A stretch of 64,000 nucleotides of DNA from Bacteroides helcogenes P 36-108. GTDB taxonomy: Bacteria; Bacteroidota; Bacteroidia; Bacteroidales; Bacteroidaceae. The notes under the pieces are model-generated. The model had not been told where the DNA came from. It made no database searches and saw only the letters and a program-made list of their open reading frames with translations. The DNA lies in the NCBI RefSeq assembly GCF_000186225.1, contig NC_014933.1, positions 3,286,001 through 3,350,000 of the forward strand, given 5' to 3'. The stretch's first letter is position 1. The number at the start of each line of letters is the position of its first letter. The translations under genes were made by a program, and so were the position numbers. Positions 55,596 to 64,000 of the stretch are shown piece by piece.

Positions 55596-58160
55596 ATGAG
55601 AAGGGAAATTTTGTGCTGGCTAATTTGTTGTTCAAGTTTAATATATGGACAAGGAACTGATTCTTCAAAAATGATAACCTTAAATGACGGCTGGACATTT
55701 GCCCAAGCCAATACCGACAAATGGCTTGCGGCCACAGTACCCGGAACAGTACATCAAGACCTACTGCGCCACCAACTGCTGCCGAATCCTTTTTATGGCA
55801 CAAATGAAAAAAAAATCCAATGGGTAGAGAATGAAGATTGGGAATATAAGAGCACCTTCGTCGTCACAGCCGAACAATTGGCATGCGATGGAGCCTTGAT
55901 GACATTCGAAGGAATAGACACTTATGCCGATATCTTTCTGAATGGTTCTTTATTGATCAAAACAGACAATATGTTCGTAGGCTACTCTGTCCCGGTAAAA
56001 GAGGTTTTACGACAGGGAGAAAACAAGCTACATATAGTTTTCCATTCTCCTATCAAGCAGACACTTCCACAATGGGAGTCGAATGGTTTCAACTATCCGG
56101 CAGACAATGACCATCACAACAAACACTTAAGCATCTTTACCCGGAAAGCTCCCTACAATTATGGCTGGGATTGGGGAATACGTATGGTGACCTGCGGTAT
56201 ATGGCGTCCTATCACCCTGAACTTTTATAATATCGCTACCATTAATGACTATCATGTAAAACAACTCTCACTCACTGACCAGGCGGCAAAACTTTCTAAC
56301 GACATAGAGATAAACTGTATATCCACCAAAGAGGAAGCCGTTGAAATCATTGTTAGCTGCTCCCTGAAAGGAAATACGGTCGCAACCGTCCGGCAGGGCA
56401 TCACTCTCACCCCTGGAAAAAATAAGATTCAAATTCCTGTAGAAATACAAAAACCGACACGTTGGATGCCCAATGGATGGGGTGACCCTACCTTATATGA
56501 TTTTTCTATCCAAATGCTTTTACAAAACAAAGTCTTTGCCGAAAAGCATCACCGAATCGGCCTGCGAACCGTACGGCTGATAAACGAAAAAGACAAGGAC
56601 GGCGAATCTTACTATTTTGAGGTAAACGGCATTCCAATGTTTGCCAAAGGAGCCAATTACATCCCCAATGATGCGTTGTTGCCCAACATGACTACCGAAC
56701 GTTACCAAGCTCTATTTCGTAACATAAAAGAAGCTAACATGAATATGGTGCGCGTTTGGGGGGGCGGCACATACGAAGACAATCGTTTTTATGACTTGGC
56801 CGACGAGAACGGCATTTTGATATGGCAGGACTTCATGTTCGCCTGTACCGTTTATCCTGCCGATCCAACTTTCCTAAAACGTGTAGAACAAGAAGCCGAT
56901 TACAACATCAAGCGCCTACGCAACCATGCGTGCCTTGCTATGTGGTGCGGTAACAATGAGATCCTGGAAGGGCTGAAGTTCTGGGGGTGGAAACCGCGTT
57001 TTGCCCCTGAAGTTTACGAACAGTTCTACCGTAATTATGACAAATTGTTCCGCGAACTGCTACCTGCCAAAATAAAAGAACTGGATGACGATCGCTTCTA
57101 CATTCACACTTCTCCATATTTTGCCCACTGGGGACGCCCTGACTCATGGAATACGGGAGACATTCATAATTGGGGAATCTGGTACGGTAAAAAATCGTTT
57201 GAGACATCAGATACCGAATTGGGACGGTTTATCAGCGAATTCGGATTTCAATCTTTCCCTGAAATGAAGACCATCGCCACATTTGCCGCCCCCGAAGACT
57301 ACCAGATCGAATCCGATGTAATGAATGCCCATCAAAAGAGCAGCATCGGAAATGCACTGATACGCACTTACATGGAACGTAACTTCATTGTTCCCAAAAA
57401 ATTTGAGGACTTTGTATATGTAGGCCTTGTATTGCAAGGACAAGGCATGCGTCACTGTTTTGAAGCCCATCGACGTAACCGTCCTTATTGCATGGGAACT
57501 CTCTATTGGCAGCTAAACGACAGTTGGCCGGTAGTGTCATGGTCGGGAATAGACTATTACGGCAATTGGAAAGCACTGCATTATCAGGCAAAACGTGCAT
57601 TTGCCCCACTGCTTATTAATCCTATACACGAAAATGGCAATCTGAATGTTTACCTGCTTTCAGACAGGCTGGAAAAACTCACCGGACTGACTCTTGAAAT
57701 GCAGCTCATTGATTTCAAAGGGAAAAAACTTGCCCGGAAATCTATACCGGTAGAAATACCTGCCAATACTTCATTAAAAGTATTCAGCCGTTCCTTGTCC
57801 GAATGGGCAAACGAAACTCTACGTAAAGAGTGTTTTCTACAATTTATTTTAAAAGATAAGTCGGAGCATCAACTTGCGCAGAACATCCATTTCTTTGTCC
57901 CTACCAAAGATCTCACCCTCCCCCAAACCGATATAGACTGCAAGGTGAAAACTCTGGAAGGGAGATGTGAAGTGATACTGACTTCCTCGCGATTGGCAAA
58001 AGACGTTTTCATTCAAATTCCCATTCAAGGAGCACATTTCAGCGACAACTTCTTTGACTTGTTGCCAAATGAAAGCCGAAAAATTATCATTACTTCACCT
58101 GAAATTCATAAAGGAGAAAAACCTGAAATTACAATGAAACATATTCGAGAAACCTATTAA
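55596..58160 (+). CDS. Beta-mannosidase, GH2
   Basis: An 854-residue exported enzyme that removes terminal beta-mannose, such as the core mannose of N-glycans. It has GH2 N-terminal sugar-binding and immunoglobulin-like domains (about 25-330), then the catalytic barrel. 'VRVWGGGTYED' (386-395) and the acid/base Glu455 in 'MWCGNNEILEG' are present, with the nucleophile Glu548 in 'FISEFGFQSFPEM'. The WDWG motif near 191-194 is typical of this subfamily. It heads the plus-strand arm, followed 31 bp later by a GH20 gene, and probably completes N-glycan degradation. Confidence 0.92.
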   Translation: MRREILCWLICCSSLIYGQGTDSSKMITLNDGWTFAQANTDKWLAATVPGTVHQDLLRHQLLPNPFYGTNEKKIQWVENEDWEYKSTFVVTAEQLACDGALMTFEGIDTYADIFLNGSLLIKTDNMFVGYSVPVKEVLRQGENKLHIVFHSPIKQTLPQWESNGFNYPADNDHHNKHLSIFTRKAPYNYGWDWGIRMVTCGIWRPITLNFYNIATINDYHVKQLSLTDQAAKLSNDIEINCISTKEEAVEIIVSCSLKGNTVATVRQGITLTPGKNKIQIPVEIQKPTRWMPNGWGDPTLYDFSIQMLLQNKVFAEKHHRIGLRTVRLINEKDKDGESYYFEVNGIPMFAKGANYIPNDALLPNMTTERYQALFRNIKEANMNMVRVWGGGTYEDNRFYDLADENGILIWQDFMFACTVYPADPTFLKRVEQEADYNIKRLRNHACLAMWCGNNEILEGLKFWGWKPRFAPEVYEQFYRNYDKLFRELLPAKIKELDDDRFYIHTSPYFAHWGRPDSWNTGDIHNWGIWYGKKSFETSDTELGRFISEFGFQSFPEMKTIATFAAPEDYQIESDVMNAHQKSSIGNALIRTYMERNFIVPKKFEDFVYVGLVLQGQGMRHCFEAHRRNRPYCMGTLYWQLNDSWPVVSWSGIDYYGNWKALHYQAKRAFAPLLINPIHENGNLNVYLLSDRLEKLTGLTLEMQLIDFKGKKLARKSIPVEIPANTSLKVFSRSLSEWANETLRKECFLQFILKDKSEHQLAQNIHFFVPTKDLTLPQTDIDCKVKTLEGRCEVILTSSRLAKDVFIQIPIQGAHFSDNFFDLLPNESRKIIITSPEIHKGEKPEITMKHIRETY

Positions 58161-58191
58161 TATTAACTTAACATTTAAAACGTCATTTCTT

Positions 58192-60516
58192 ATGAGAAAA
58201 CTTTCTAAATTGGCGGGACTGTTAGCTATGACAGGCATCATGACATCCTGCGGCAATGAAAAGACAGTGGCTAACTATCAGGTTATTCCCCTGCCACAAG
58301 AAATAACTTCTTCTACCGGAGGAGAATTTGTGATAAACAGCAAAGTGAAAATCACCTATGCGGGCGAGAATGAAAAGATGCAGCGCAATGCTCAATATCT
58401 CGCAGACTATTTGAAAAGGGCAACCGGAGTCGATTATGCCATCGAAGCGAACATCACAGGCAAGGGAAATATCAGCCTGCAGTTAGGACTGACAGCCGAA
58501 AAATCCGAAGCTTACCAACTGAAAGTTACTGCTGACGGAGTAACTATCACCGGAGCCAGCGAAGCAGGTGTGTTCTATGGTATCCAGACATTGCGCAAAT
58601 CCATTCCTGTAATGGCAAACAGCACGCCTACACTGGCTTCCGTAGAAATCAATGATTTTCCGCGTTTCGACTACCGAGGTGCGCATTTTGACATCGGACG
58701 TCACTTTTTCAATGTGGAGGAAGCCAAAAGCTTCATCGACATGATGGCACTGCACAACATGAACCGCCTGCATTGGCATCTGACCGAAGACCAAGGATGG
58801 AGACTGGAAATAAAGAAATATCCCCTGCTCACCGAAATCGGTTCCAAGCGTAAGGAAACCGTCATCGGGCGCAATTCCGGCGAATACGACGGCAAACCAT
58901 ACGAAGGCTTCTACACCCAAGAACAAGCCAAGGAAATTGTGAAGTACGCAGCCGAGCGCTATATCACCGTCATCCCTGAAATAGACCTGCCCGGACACAT
59001 GCAGGCCGCACTTGCAGCCTATCCGCACTTAGGGTGCACCGGAGGCCCGTACGAAGTGTGGACTCAATGGGGCGTATCGGACAACGTACTCTGTGCCGGA
59101 AACGACAGTGTGCTGACTTTCATCGATGACGTGCTGAGCGAAGTGATGGAAATCTTTCCCTCCGAATACATACACATTGGCGGTGACGAATGCCCAAAGA
59201 CCAAATGGGAAACCTGTCCCAAATGCCAAGCACGCATCAAGGCACTGGGTATCAAAAACGATGCTAAACACAGCAAGGAAGAATACCTGCAAAGTTTCAT
59301 CATCAACCATGCCGAGAAATTCCTAAATGAGCACGGTCGCCAAATCATCGGTTGGGATGAGATCCTCGAAGGCGGACTGGCGCCAAACGCCACAGTTATG
59401 TCATGGCGTGGTGAAAGCGGTGGCATTGAAGCTGCCAAGCAAAAGCACAATGTCATCATGACCCCAAACACCTATCTGTACTTTGACTACTACCAGACCA
59501 AAGATACCGAAAACGAACCTCTGGCTATCGGCGGCTACCTGCCTATCGAGCGTGTGTACAGCTACGAACCTATGCCGACATCTCTGACGCCCGAAGAACA
59601 AAAATACATTGTAGGCGTGCAAGCCAACCACTGGTCGGAATACATCCCTACTCTGGCTCAACTGCAATACATGGCTCTGCCTCGTTGGGCAGCTCTCGCT
59701 GAGATTCAGTGGAGCAATCCTACGAAGAAAAACTACGAGAACTTCCTTACTCGCCTGCCGCAGCTTATCAACATCTATACAGCCGAAGGCTATAACTACG
59801 CAACACATGTGTTTGACGTGACAGCCGACTTCTCCACCAACGCAGCCAGCGGAAGTGTGGACGTGCGGATGAAGACCATCGACCATGCCCCCATCCACTA
59901 CACTCTGGACGGAACCGAACCGACTGCTGCATCGCCCGTGGCCGACAGCGTTCTTTCCATCAAGGAAAACTGTACGTTCAAAGCCATAGCCATACGCCCC
60001 ACACAGAACAGCCGCATCCTGACGGAGAAAATATCCTTTAGCAAATCTACCGCAAAACCTACCAATGCCAACCAACCCGTAAACAAGCAATATGAATTCA
60101 ACGGCATCACCACACTGACCGACGGATTGAAAGGAAACGGTAACTACAAGACCGGAAGATGGATTGCCTTCTATCGCAACGACATGGATGTGACTATAGA
60201 CCTACAACAATCCACAGAAATTTCAAGTGTAGCTTTCACCACTTGCGTGGAGAAAGGTGACTGGGTGTTTGACGCACGCGGCTGCACCGTAGAAGTGTCC
60301 GAAAATGGAGAAAAGTTCACAAAAGTAGCTTCCGAAGACTATCCGGCCATGAAACAGGATGACCGCAACGGACTGTACGAACACAAACTGACGTTCACTC
60401 CAATAAAAACACGCTTCGTCCATATAGTAGCCTCTTCCGAGAAGGAAATCCCGGCATGGCACGGTGGCAAGGGCCTGCCTTCATTCTTGTTCGTGGACGA
60501 AATAATGATAGATTAA
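58192..60516 (+). CDS. GH20 beta-N-acetylhexosaminidase lipoprotein
   Basis: A 774-residue lipoprotein (lipobox MTSC with Cys20), so probably on the cell surface or facing the periplasm. A GH20b domain spans about 25-155. The catalytic barrel from about 157 has 'RLHWHLTEDQGWRLEIKKYP', 'IPEIDLPGHMQAALAAYP' and the catalytic pair D332-E333 in 'YIHIGGDECPKTKWE'. The C-terminal part (about 640-774) has an F5/8 type C-like (discoidin, CBM32-type) pattern with 'GLKGNGNYKTGRWIAF' and 'IKTRFVHIVAS'. It cleaves terminal GlcNAc or GalNAc. It is followed by a second GH20 gene. Confidence 0.93.
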   Translation: MRKLSKLAGLLAMTGIMTSCGNEKTVANYQVIPLPQEITSSTGGEFVINSKVKITYAGENEKMQRNAQYLADYLKRATGVDYAIEANITGKGNISLQLGLTAEKSEAYQLKVTADGVTITGASEAGVFYGIQTLRKSIPVMANSTPTLASVEINDFPRFDYRGAHFDIGRHFFNVEEAKSFIDMMALHNMNRLHWHLTEDQGWRLEIKKYPLLTEIGSKRKETVIGRNSGEYDGKPYEGFYTQEQAKEIVKYAAERYITVIPEIDLPGHMQAALAAYPHLGCTGGPYEVWTQWGVSDNVLCAGNDSVLTFIDDVLSEVMEIFPSEYIHIGGDECPKTKWETCPKCQARIKALGIKNDAKHSKEEYLQSFIINHAEKFLNEHGRQIIGWDEILEGGLAPNATVMSWRGESGGIEAAKQKHNVIMTPNTYLYFDYYQTKDTENEPLAIGGYLPIERVYSYEPMPTSLTPEEQKYIVGVQANHWSEYIPTLAQLQYMALPRWAALAEIQWSNPTKKNYENFLTRLPQLINIYTAEGYNYATHVFDVTADFSTNAASGSVDVRMKTIDHAPIHYTLDGTEPTAASPVADSVLSIKENCTFKAIAIRPTQNSRILTEKISFSKSTAKPTNANQPVNKQYEFNGITTLTDGLKGNGNYKTGRWIAFYRNDMDVTIDLQQSTEISSVAFTTCVEKGDWVFDARGCTVEVSENGEKFTKVASEDYPAMKQDDRNGLYEHKLTFTPIKTRFVHIVASSEKEIPAWHGGKGLPSFLFVDEIMID

Positions 60517-60545
60517 CAAACTCGCATACGGCCCAATTGAACTAA

Positions 60546-60596
60546 TGCCAAAGCCTGCAAAAAGATGGCCTTCCCCACCGGATTGCAGGCTGCGGC
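60546..60596 (+). other. Intercistronic hairpin between the two GH20 genes
   Basis: A 9-bp perfect stem (60552-60560 with 60583-60591, arm AGCCTGCAA) is extended by outer TGCC/GGCA (60546-60549 with 60593-60596) across a two-base internal loop. No T-run follows, so it is not an intrinsic terminator. It may be an mRNA-processing or stability element. Confidence 0.45.
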
Positions 60597-60670
60597 ATAA
60601 GTACATTCCCAGAATGGTATGAACACCATAGAAACCCGTTTCTATATTAAGAAACACAATAAATAGACAA

Positions 60671-62761
60671 ATGCCCAAACACCACTTTATCATCCATGTC
60701 CTACTCATAACTGCCTTCTTTGGGATGAGCAGAAATGAAGTAAACGCACAATCCGTCATTCCGGTTCCATTAAAGATGGAACAAGGAAACGGTATATTCC
60801 GAATATCAAAAGAAACAAAAATATACGCTAACCTCAAAGGGAAAGAAAAGAAAAACTTCAATGACTATCTCACCACCTTGCCTGCACCTTTCAACGTCGG
60901 CATCAGCACCAAGAATGGCAAGAACGAGAATACCATCATCTTGCACAAAGCTAAACAAGGAACAGAACGGGCTATCAGCGGCCCCGAAGACTATGTGCTG
61001 GAAATAACCGACCGAAAGGCTACTATCTGTGCCTATTCGGATGCCGGTCTTTTTTATGGCTTGCAAACACTGCTACAATTGGCCGAAGAAGACGGAAACG
61101 GCACGTGGGCGGTGAAAAACATACGAGTGGAAGACAGTCCTCGTTTCTCCTACCGGGGCTTTATGTTAGATGTTTCCCGCCACTTCCGTTCCAAAGAGTT
61201 TGTAAAGAAGCAGATTGACGCATTGGCATATTTCAAGTTAAATCGCCTGCATCTGCATCTCACAGATGGAGCCGGCTGGCGAATAGAAATCAAAAAATAT
61301 CCCCGCCTCACAGAATTTGCCGCTTGGAGACCTGAAGCGAATTGGAAGAAATGGTGGTTCGGTGAAAATGCCCGCAAATATTGCGAACAAAGTGACCCTC
61401 GTGCACAGGGAGGATTCTATACACAAGATGATATCCGGGAATTAGTGAACTACGCTGCTGAACGTCACATCACAATTATCCCGGAAATAGAAATGCCAGC
61501 ACACTCTGAAGAAGTATTGGCAGCCTATCCTGAACTTTCGTGTCCGGAAGAACCTTACAAAAGTGCCGACTTCTGTGTGGGCAACGAAAAAACATTCACT
61601 TTTCTCGAAAATGTATTGACCGAAGTCATGAAGCTTTTCCCATCCGAATATATACATATCGGTGGTGACGAAGCCGGCAAAGCTGCATGGAAAACTTGTC
61701 CGAAATGTAAGCAACGCATGCAAAACGAAGATCTTAAAGATGTGAATGAATTGCAAAGTTACTTGATTCATCGCATAGAGACATTTCTGAATGCTCATGG
61801 CCGCAAACTTCTGGGCTGGGATGAGATCATGGAAGGCGGACTGGCGCCAAATGCCACAGTAATGTCATGGCGTGGTGAAGAAGGTGGAATCAATGCGGTC
61901 AAGGCAGGACATCGGGCCATTATGTCCCCCGGATCGCACTGTTATATAGATGGCTATCAGGATGCTCCTTATTCACAACCCGAAGCCATCGGAGGATATC
62001 TGCCCTTATCCAAAGTTTACGATTATAATCCCATCCCGGCAGCACTGACTACAGAAGAGAGCAAACTCATTTATGGCGTGCAAGCTAACCTATGGTGTGA
62101 ATACATACCCACCGCCGAGCATTGTGAATACATGATCTATCCCCGAATTCTTGCATTAGCCGAAGTAGCCTGGAGTGCTCCTGCACGTAAATCATATACA
62201 GATTTTCACCCCCGGGCCTTAAAAGCCGTGGAATGGCTGAAAGCACAAGGATACCACCCGTTCGACTTAAAGAACGAGATAGGTAACCGCCCTGAAGCGT
62301 CACAGCCCGTCAAGCACTTGGCATTAGGAAAATCAGTAAAATACAACGCTCCTTACAATGCTTCGTATGCAGCCCATGGAGACAAGAGCCTCACAGATGG
62401 TGTATGTGGCGGTTGGACTTATTCCGATGGCATATGGCAAGGATTTATCTCAAGCAACCGGTTGGATGTAGTCATTGACATGGAAACAGAGACAGAGCTT
62501 CACTCCATCAGTGCCGACTTTCTGCAAGTAGTGGGTCCCGAAGTGTTCCTTCCCGGTCAGATAATCATATCTGTATCTTCGAACGGAACCGAGTTCACAG
62601 AACTATCACGAACCACATATCCGGTTGTAAAATCAGATATTGTGGCCATTAAAAGATACGGATGGCAAGGAGAAGCCCGCGCCCGATACATACGCTATCA
62701 AGCATTGGCAGGCCAAGAATTCGGCGGTTGGATTTTCACAGACGAGATTGTGGTAAAATAA
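60671..62761 (+). CDS. GH20 beta-N-acetylhexosaminidase, second copy
   Basis: A 696-residue exported enzyme with signal peptide ending near 'NEVNAQ' (residue 27). The GH20b domain is about 28-150. The catalytic domain has 'NRLHLHLTDGAGWRIEIKKYP', 'IPEIEMPAHSEEVLAAYP' and the pair D333-E334 in 'YIHIGGDEAGKAAW'. A tryptophan-rich insertion 'RPEANWKKWWFGENARKYCE' (220-239) distinguishes it from the neighbouring GH20 at 58192. The C-terminal part (about 555-696) resembles an F5/8 type C domain ('HGDKSLTDGVCGGWTYSDGI'). Having three GH20 enzymes in one locus suggests they act on different linkages. Confidence 0.93.
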   Translation: MPKHHFIIHVLLITAFFGMSRNEVNAQSVIPVPLKMEQGNGIFRISKETKIYANLKGKEKKNFNDYLTTLPAPFNVGISTKNGKNENTIILHKAKQGTERAISGPEDYVLEITDRKATICAYSDAGLFYGLQTLLQLAEEDGNGTWAVKNIRVEDSPRFSYRGFMLDVSRHFRSKEFVKKQIDALAYFKLNRLHLHLTDGAGWRIEIKKYPRLTEFAAWRPEANWKKWWFGENARKYCEQSDPRAQGGFYTQDDIRELVNYAAERHITIIPEIEMPAHSEEVLAAYPELSCPEEPYKSADFCVGNEKTFTFLENVLTEVMKLFPSEYIHIGGDEAGKAAWKTCPKCKQRMQNEDLKDVNELQSYLIHRIETFLNAHGRKLLGWDEIMEGGLAPNATVMSWRGEEGGINAVKAGHRAIMSPGSHCYIDGYQDAPYSQPEAIGGYLPLSKVYDYNPIPAALTTEESKLIYGVQANLWCEYIPTAEHCEYMIYPRILALAEVAWSAPARKSYTDFHPRALKAVEWLKAQGYHPFDLKNEIGNRPEASQPVKHLALGKSVKYNAPYNASYAAHGDKSLTDGVCGGWTYSDGIWQGFISSNRLDVVIDMETETELHSISADFLQVVGPEVFLPGQIIISVSSNGTEFTELSRTTYPVVKSDIVAIKRYGWQGEARARYIRYQALAGQEFGGWIFTDEIVVK

Positions 62762-62797
62762 TATTAAAACCTGATAAACTTAATACCCTTATAATTT

Positions 62798-64000
62798 ATG
62801 AACAAGAAGTATAAAATGATCTTAGCTGTCATGTCTGTCCTACCCTTGTTTGCCTATGCACAAGTGCGTACAACACAGACTCTTGAGAAAGGCTGGAAGT
62901 TTACTCGTGAAGACAGCAGCGATTTCAGCCAAAAAGTATTTGATGACAGCAAATGGCAGCCTGTCACCATACCTCACGACTGGGCTATTTCCGGTCCTTT
63001 CAGCATTAACAATGATAAACAAAATGTTGCTATCAGCCAAGATGGACAAAAAGAGGCAATGGAACATGCCGGACGTACAGGAGGGCTTCCTTTTGTGGGC
63101 ACAGGATGGTATCGGCTGAATTTTGACGCTCCCACTTTCACCATAGGAAAAAAGGCTACTTTCATTTTTGACGGAGCCATGAGCCACGCACGTGTTTATA
63201 TCAACGGGAAAGAAGCCGGATTTTGGCCTTATGGCTACAATTCCTTTTGTGTGGATGCCACTCCTTATCTGAAGGCAGGTGAAAAAAACACATTAGCTGT
63301 TCGTCTTGAAAACGAGACAGAGTCTTCACGTTGGTATCCCGGAGCCGGACTTTATCGTAACGTCCATTTAGTAATCAATCAAGATGCCTACATCCCAACA
63401 TGGGGAACTCAAATTACGACTCCGATAATAAAAGATGATTTTGCCAAAGTTCATGTGAAAACCCAATTCATCATGCCTGAAGGGAAAAGAATAACCGACT
63501 ATCGTATTAAAACAGAAATTCTGGGGCCGGATAACAAAATGATATCCTCGGATGACAGACCCGGAAACAAGCTGGAAGACAATTTTTTCAGTCAAGACTT
63601 CATAATTTACCATCCGGCTTTGTGGTCACCCGAAAGCCCAACTTTATATACTGCCGTATCTAAAGTGTATGACGGTGAAACTTTGAAAGATGAATACACC
63701 ACCTCTTTCGGCATCCGTTCTATTAAAATCATTCCCGACAAAGGATTCTACCTTAACGGAAAACCTACTGTATTCAAAGGAGTATGCAATCATCATGATC
63801 TCGGTCCTTTGGGTGGCATTGCAAATGAAGCGGGCATCCGTCGGCAAATCCGTATCTTGAAGGACATGGGCTGCAATGCTATCCGTACCTCTCACAACAT
63901 GCCTGCTCCAGAGCTGATTCGTGCTTGCGATGAAATGGGAATGATGGTGATGGCAGAATCATTCGACGAATGGAAAAGTGCCAAAGTACAGAATGGCTAT
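62798..64000 (+). CDS. GH2 beta-galactosidase-like enzyme (partial, runs off the window)
   Basis: 401 codons are visible from the ATG at 62798, and the frame stays open to the window end. The signal peptide MNKKYKMILAVMSVLPLFAY is followed by a GH2 sugar-binding domain ('WQPVTIPHDWAISGPF', 'GTGWYRLNF', 'NGYNSF'-type pattern 'GYNSFCVDATPYL'), an immunoglobulin-like domain, and the start of the catalytic barrel ('GFYLNGKPTVFKGVCNHHD', 'RTSHNMPAPELIRACDEMGM'). The catalytic glutamates lie beyond the window. It is probably a beta-galactosidase exposing GlcNAc for the hexosaminidases. It starts 36 bp after the GH20 gene. Confidence 0.85.
   Translation, partial: MNKKYKMILAVMSVLPLFAYAQVRTTQTLEKGWKFTREDSSDFSQKVFDDSKWQPVTIPHDWAISGPFSINNDKQNVAISQDGQKEAMEHAGRTGGLPFVGTGWYRLNFDAPTFTIGKKATFIFDGAMSHARVYINGKEAGFWPYGYNSFCVDATPYLKAGEKNTLAVRLENETESSRWYPGAGLYRNVHLVINQDAYIPTWGTQITTPIIKDDFAKVHVKTQFIMPEGKRITDYRIKTEILGPDNKMISSDDRPGNKLEDNFFSQDFIIYHPALWSPESPTLYTAVSKVYDGETLKDEYTTSFGIRSIKIIPDKGFYLNGKPTVFKGVCNHHDLGPLGGIANEAGIRRQIRILKDMGCNAIRTSHNMPAPELIRACDEMGMMVMAESFDEWKSAKVQNGY

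Overview
The window reads as a chromosome segment of a gut Bacteroides, most likely of the B. fragilis group. The signs are promoters of the Bacteroides type (TTTG, about 20 bp, then TAnnTTTG), paired SusC/SusD-like outer-membrane proteins, many lipoproteins, moderate GC, and a sialic-acid locus with the NanL/NanE/NanT set known from B. fragilis. This assignment rests on gene content and motifs; no database search was run.

Layout. 0-6.5 kb: a minus-strand island of secreted lipoproteins, MORN-repeat proteins and small membrane proteins that has grown by duplication. It holds two intact paralogues of one 316-residue family, 3'-end remnants of further copies, and a 92-bp promoter block present twice. 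6.5-8.7 kb: a MITE-like palindromic repeat, a TetR regulator, a broken integrase N-terminus and a Crp/Fnr-type regulator. 8.7-16.5 kb (minus): an AraC regulator, a TonB receptor with a CxxC plug, a tandem array of 22-bp dyads, a His-rich small protein, a 5'-nucleotidase-like phosphatase, and a sensor kinase whose signal peptide is split by a frameshift in a homopolymer. 16.5-22.6 kb: tex, a CPBP membrane protease, a BspA-like LRR protein, another 22-bp array and an ABC-F ATPase. 22.7-29.7 kb (plus): a tight five-gene operon (TonB receptor, MFS carrier, HemN, protoporphyrinogen oxidase, HemD-like protein) that looks like porphyrin(ogen) uptake and conversion. 29.8-31.6 kb: grpE-dnaJ. 31.8-34.7 kb: a transglutaminase-like protein, a six-cysteine NVEALA-type secreted peptide and a 6-bladed propeller lipoprotein. 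34.7-35.9 kb: a second copy of the MITE-like repeat and two envelope proteins.

36-64 kb is a large sialoglycan-utilisation locus with two diverging arms. The minus arm has two parts. The first is NanL (lyase), NanE (ManNAc epimerase), NanT (sialic-acid carrier) and a YhcH-family protein. The second is an outer-membrane and hydrolase operon: NanO/NanU (SusC/D-like), an alpha/beta hydrolase, the sialidase NanH, a small lipoprotein, a GH20 hexosaminidase, an SGNH esterase and a three-domain protein fusing two esterase domains to a NanM-like kelch mutarotase. The plus arm encodes a beta-mannosidase, two GH20 hexosaminidases and a GH2 beta-galactosidase-like enzyme cut off by the window end. Together they would de-acetylate and desialylate host glycans, trim Gal, GlcNAc and Man from what remains, import sialic acid and convert it to GlcNAc.

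The least-explained signals are three short intergenic arrays of dyad-symmetric units, each with an exact 22-bp period (12.2, 20.9 and 55.4 kb). Two of them share the same unit although they lie 34 kb apart. No CRISPR array, tRNA, rRNA or complete insertion sequence was seen.
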